A DNA stretch of 9,415 nucleotides from Gammaproteobacteria bacterium. GTDB taxonomy: Bacteria > Gemmatimonadota > Gemmatimonadetes > Longimicrobiales > Gaopeijiaceae. The stretch covers positions 1 to 9,415 of the forward strand of contig JAHEKL010000095.1 in assembly GCA_024638345.1 (NCBI GenBank), in the 5' to 3' direction. Shown here one piece after another: positions 8,063 through 9,415 of this stretch; the stretch's first letter is position 1; each line of letters starts with the position of its first letter. The translations under genes and the position numbers were made by a program. Under the pieces are notes generated by a model. That model was not told where the DNA came from and searched no databases. It worked only from the letters and a program-made list of their open reading frames with translations.

Positions 8063-8091
8063 TTCCCCGGGGGAACCCACCCCCTGGGGGA
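8063..8091 (+). promoter_or_regulatory. Strong GC stem-loop in the namZ 5' leader (or operator palindromes)
   Basis: As plus-strand RNA this folds into one hairpin. U8063-A8091 and a U8064-G8090 wobble lead into C8065-8068 pairing with G8086-8089. U8085 is bulged, then G8069-8073 pair with C8080-8084 around the loop AACCCA. Read as DNA, the same block is two short perfect palindromes with 1-nt centres: TTCCCC-G-GGGGAA (8063-8075) and CCCCC-T-GGGGG (8080-8090), centres 16 bp apart. It ends 20 nt before the AGGAG of namZ. No T-run follows on either strand, so it does not look like an intrinsic terminator. Confidence 0.5.
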
Positions 8092-8111
8092 CTCTGGCAC
8101 AGGGAAAAACT

Positions 8112-8116
8112 AGGAG
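8112..8116 (+). promoter_or_regulatory. Ribosome binding site of namZ (AGGAG)
   Basis: AGGAG sits 7 nt upstream of ATG 8124 in a locally A-rich stretch, ideal Shine-Dalgarno spacing. It decides the start of namZ against the longer TTG-initiated frame from 8010. Confidence 0.8.
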
Positions 8117-8123
8117 AATCGGG

Positions 8124-9377
8124 ATGCAGCGACAATCCGCCCGGTGCCTCGGGATCTGCGCGATCGCGTCGATCGCCCTGCTCGGTGTGACCTGCGGGTC
8201 CGCCGCTGATGAGGACCTGGCCCGCCAGGACGTCCGCCCCGGGGTGGAGGTCTTGCTCGCGGACTCGATTCACCTCGTTCAGGGGCGTCGCGTCGGGCTC
8301 ATAACGAACCACACCGGAATCGACGCGGATGGCACCCCCTCCATCGACCGGCTGCACGAGGACCCCCGGCTCGAGCTGGTCGCGCTGTTCTCTCCCGAGC
8401 ACGGCATCCGCGGTACCGCCGGGGCCGGCGTGAGCATCGCAGACGCGATCGATGTCGAGACGGGGCTTCCGATTCATTCTCTCTATGGTGAAACGCTCAA
8501 GCCGACGTCCGCGATGCTGGATGGAATCGAAGTTCTGCTCTTCGACATCCAGGACATCGGAGCCCGCTACTACACATATGTGTACACCATGGCCCTCGCG
8601 ATGGAGGCCGCCGGCGAGTCGGAGATCCCGTTCGTCGTACTCGACCGGCCCAATCCCGTGGGTGGACATCGCGTGCAGGGGAATGTGCTGGACCCCGCAT
8701 TCTCTTCGTTCGTCGGGCTCTATCCGATCCCCATGCGTCACGGGATGACTCCGGGAGAGCTCGCGTCGCTGTTTCGGCGGTCTTTCGGTGTGGATGTCGA
8801 CCTTCGGATCGTGCCGGCCTCGGGCTGGTCCCGGGACATGCTCTTCTCCGACAGCGGGCTCCCATGGCGACCCCCTTCCCCCAACATGCCGGACCTGGAG
8901 AGCGCCCTCCATTACCCGGGGACTTGCCTGTTCGAAGGGACCAATCTCTCGGTCGGCAGAGGCACGGATCGTGCATTCCAGTGGATCGGGGCGCCATGGT
9001 TGGACGGGGAAGTCTTGGCCGATGCGCTGTCGGCATACGGGTTGGAGGGCGTTCGAGTGCACGCTGCTCGGTTCACGCCCTCAGAGCCGGGTGACGCGAA
9101 GTTCGACGGCGTGGAAGTCTTCGGGGTACGACTCGAGGTGACCGACGCGGCGGTCTACGATCCGACGGCCACGGCGGTGGCCCTACTGACGGAGTCGCGG
9201 CGCATGTCGGGCGATCGGTGGCGCTGGCGCTCGGAGCACTTCGATCGCCTCGCGGGGACGGACCAGCTTCGTTTGCAGATCGAACGGGGAGATTCCCCGG
9301 CCTCGATCGTGGGGGATTGGGATCGACAGATCGTCGGGTTCGAGGAACTTCGGAACCCCGCGCTGATTTACCCATAG
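8124..9377 (+). CDS. namZ: DUF1343 / GH171 exo-beta-N-acetylmuramidase (NamZ-like), exported
   Basis: The protein has 417 residues from ATG 8124 to TAG 9375-9377. An upstream in-frame TTG (8010) is unlikely, because ATG 8124 has AGGAG 7 nt before it and opens straight into a signal peptide. The signal peptide ends near GVTC (C24), an imperfect lipobox with Thr at -1, so either a lipoprotein or a soluble periplasmic protein is possible. Family motifs in order are GLITNHTG (58-65), LFSPEHG (88-94, conserved Glu92), LYGETLKPT (119-127), FDIQDIGARYYTYVYTM (140-156), DRPNP (174-178), PIPMRHGMTPGELA (201-214) and GTNLSVGRGTDRAFQWIGAPW (272-292). The founding member, B. subtilis NamZ, removes MurNAc from non-reducing ends of peptidoglycan chains. 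Near-normal length and complete motifs suggest an active enzyme. It is transcribed divergently from the NagZ-type operon, which supports a joint role in exolytic cell-wall breakdown: NamZ and NagZ would act alternately along a chain. Confidence 0.93.
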   Translation: MQRQSARCLGICAIASIALLGVTCGSAADEDLARQDVRPGVEVLLADSIHLVQGRRVGLITNHTGIDADGTPSIDRLHEDPRLELVALFSPEHGIRGTAGAGVSIADAIDVETGLPIHSLYGETLKPTSAMLDGIEVLLFDIQDIGARYYTYVYTMALAMEAAGESEIPFVVLDRPNPVGGHRVQGNVLDPAFSSFVGLYPIPMRHGMTPGELASLFRRSFGVDVDLRIVPASGWSRDMLFSDSGLPWRPPSPNMPDLESALHYPGTCLFEGTNLSVGRGTDRAFQWIGAPWLDGEVLADALSAYGLEGVRVHAARFTPSEPGDAKFDGVEVFGVRLEVTDAAVYDPTATAVALLTESRRMSGDRWRWRSEHFDRLAGTDQLRLQIERGDSPASIVGDWDRQIVGFEELRNPALIYP

Positions 9378-9415
9378 GACACGCAGGGGGGGCTTTCCGT
9401 ACAGGGAGCAAGAGT
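9378..9415. other. Non-coding tail after namZ
   Basis: These 38 bases follow the namZ stop and reach the window edge. I see no hairpin or T-run that would mark a terminator and no start of another gene. A run of seven G at 9387-9393 is the only notable feature. Confidence 0.4.

Larger units (their letters stand above)
7968..8123. promoter_or_regulatory. Divergent intergenic region between the nagZ operon and namZ
   Basis: This 156-bp spacer is the only sizeable non-coding stretch in the window and must carry the promoters for namZ (+) and probably for the three-gene operon (-). I see no convincing sigma-70 pair on either strand. It does contain a perfect tandem 8-mer (8042-8057), a long GC hairpin (8063-8091) and the namZ ribosome binding site, all on the namZ side. 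A shared regulator for both transcription units is plausible, but no known operator motif is recognised. Confidence 0.6.

Noticed and set aside
8010..8123. Longer namZ start at TTG 8010
   Set aside because: It has no ribosome binding site, would put 38 non-hydrophobic residues before the signal peptide, and would run through the GC hairpin. ATG 8124 has AGGAG at ideal spacing.
8571..8584. Perfect 14-bp palindrome TACACATATGTGTA
   Set aside because: It lies inside namZ and encodes part of the conserved ARYYTYVYTM motif, so the coding sequence explains it.
7968..9062. N-terminal extension of the nagZ-type frame to 9062 on the minus strand
   Set aside because: The extension runs antisense through namZ and across the spacer, and would bury the signal peptide that starts at ATG 7967.

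Overview
The window is GC-rich and gene-dense, with almost no non-coding sequence. It has five protein-coding genes and no recognisable RNA gene, insertion sequence, CRISPR array or phage gene. Overlapping start and stop codons, exported two-domain GH3 enzymes, a lipoprotein GH3/serine-hydrolase fusion and a long SSS-type symporter together suggest a Gram-negative chromosome. Gemmatimonadota or a relative of the Bacteroidota/Rhodothermota fits best, but this taxonomic guess rests on gene content only.

Layout. Positions 1-1116 (+) hold the 3' part of an aspartate kinase gene, cut by the window edge. It overlaps by 20 bp, tail to tail, the last gene of a three-gene minus-strand operon. Read in transcription order, that operon is an exported GH3 beta-N-acetylglucosaminidase of the NagZ type (7967-6102), a lipoprotein that fuses a second GH3 NagZ-type enzyme to an AmiE-like serine beta-lactamase-fold domain (6111-2875), and a sodium:solute symporter (2878-1097). 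Both operon junctions overlap, so translational coupling is likely. A 156-bp divergent spacer (7968-8123) separates the operon from a plus-strand gene (8124-9377) for a DUF1343/NamZ exo-beta-N-acetylmuramidase (GH171). The spacer holds a perfect tandem 8-mer, a strong GC hairpin and a good ribosome binding site for namZ.

How the genes may work together. NamZ releases MurNAc units and NagZ releases GlcNAc units from non-reducing ends of peptidoglycan fragments. The B. subtilis AmiE family, which has a beta-lactamase fold, removes the stem peptide from MurNAc. In B. subtilis these activities come from the neighbouring genes amiE-nagZ-namZ, in the same cluster as the PTS transporter gene murP. 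Here NagZ and AmiE are fused, a second NagZ paralogue is added, and a sodium symporter sits where a sugar importer would be expected. I therefore read 1097-9377 as a peptidoglycan (muropeptide) turnover and scavenging locus. The aspartate kinase makes precursors of lysine and diaminopimelate, but its convergent orientation gives no evidence that it belongs to the locus.
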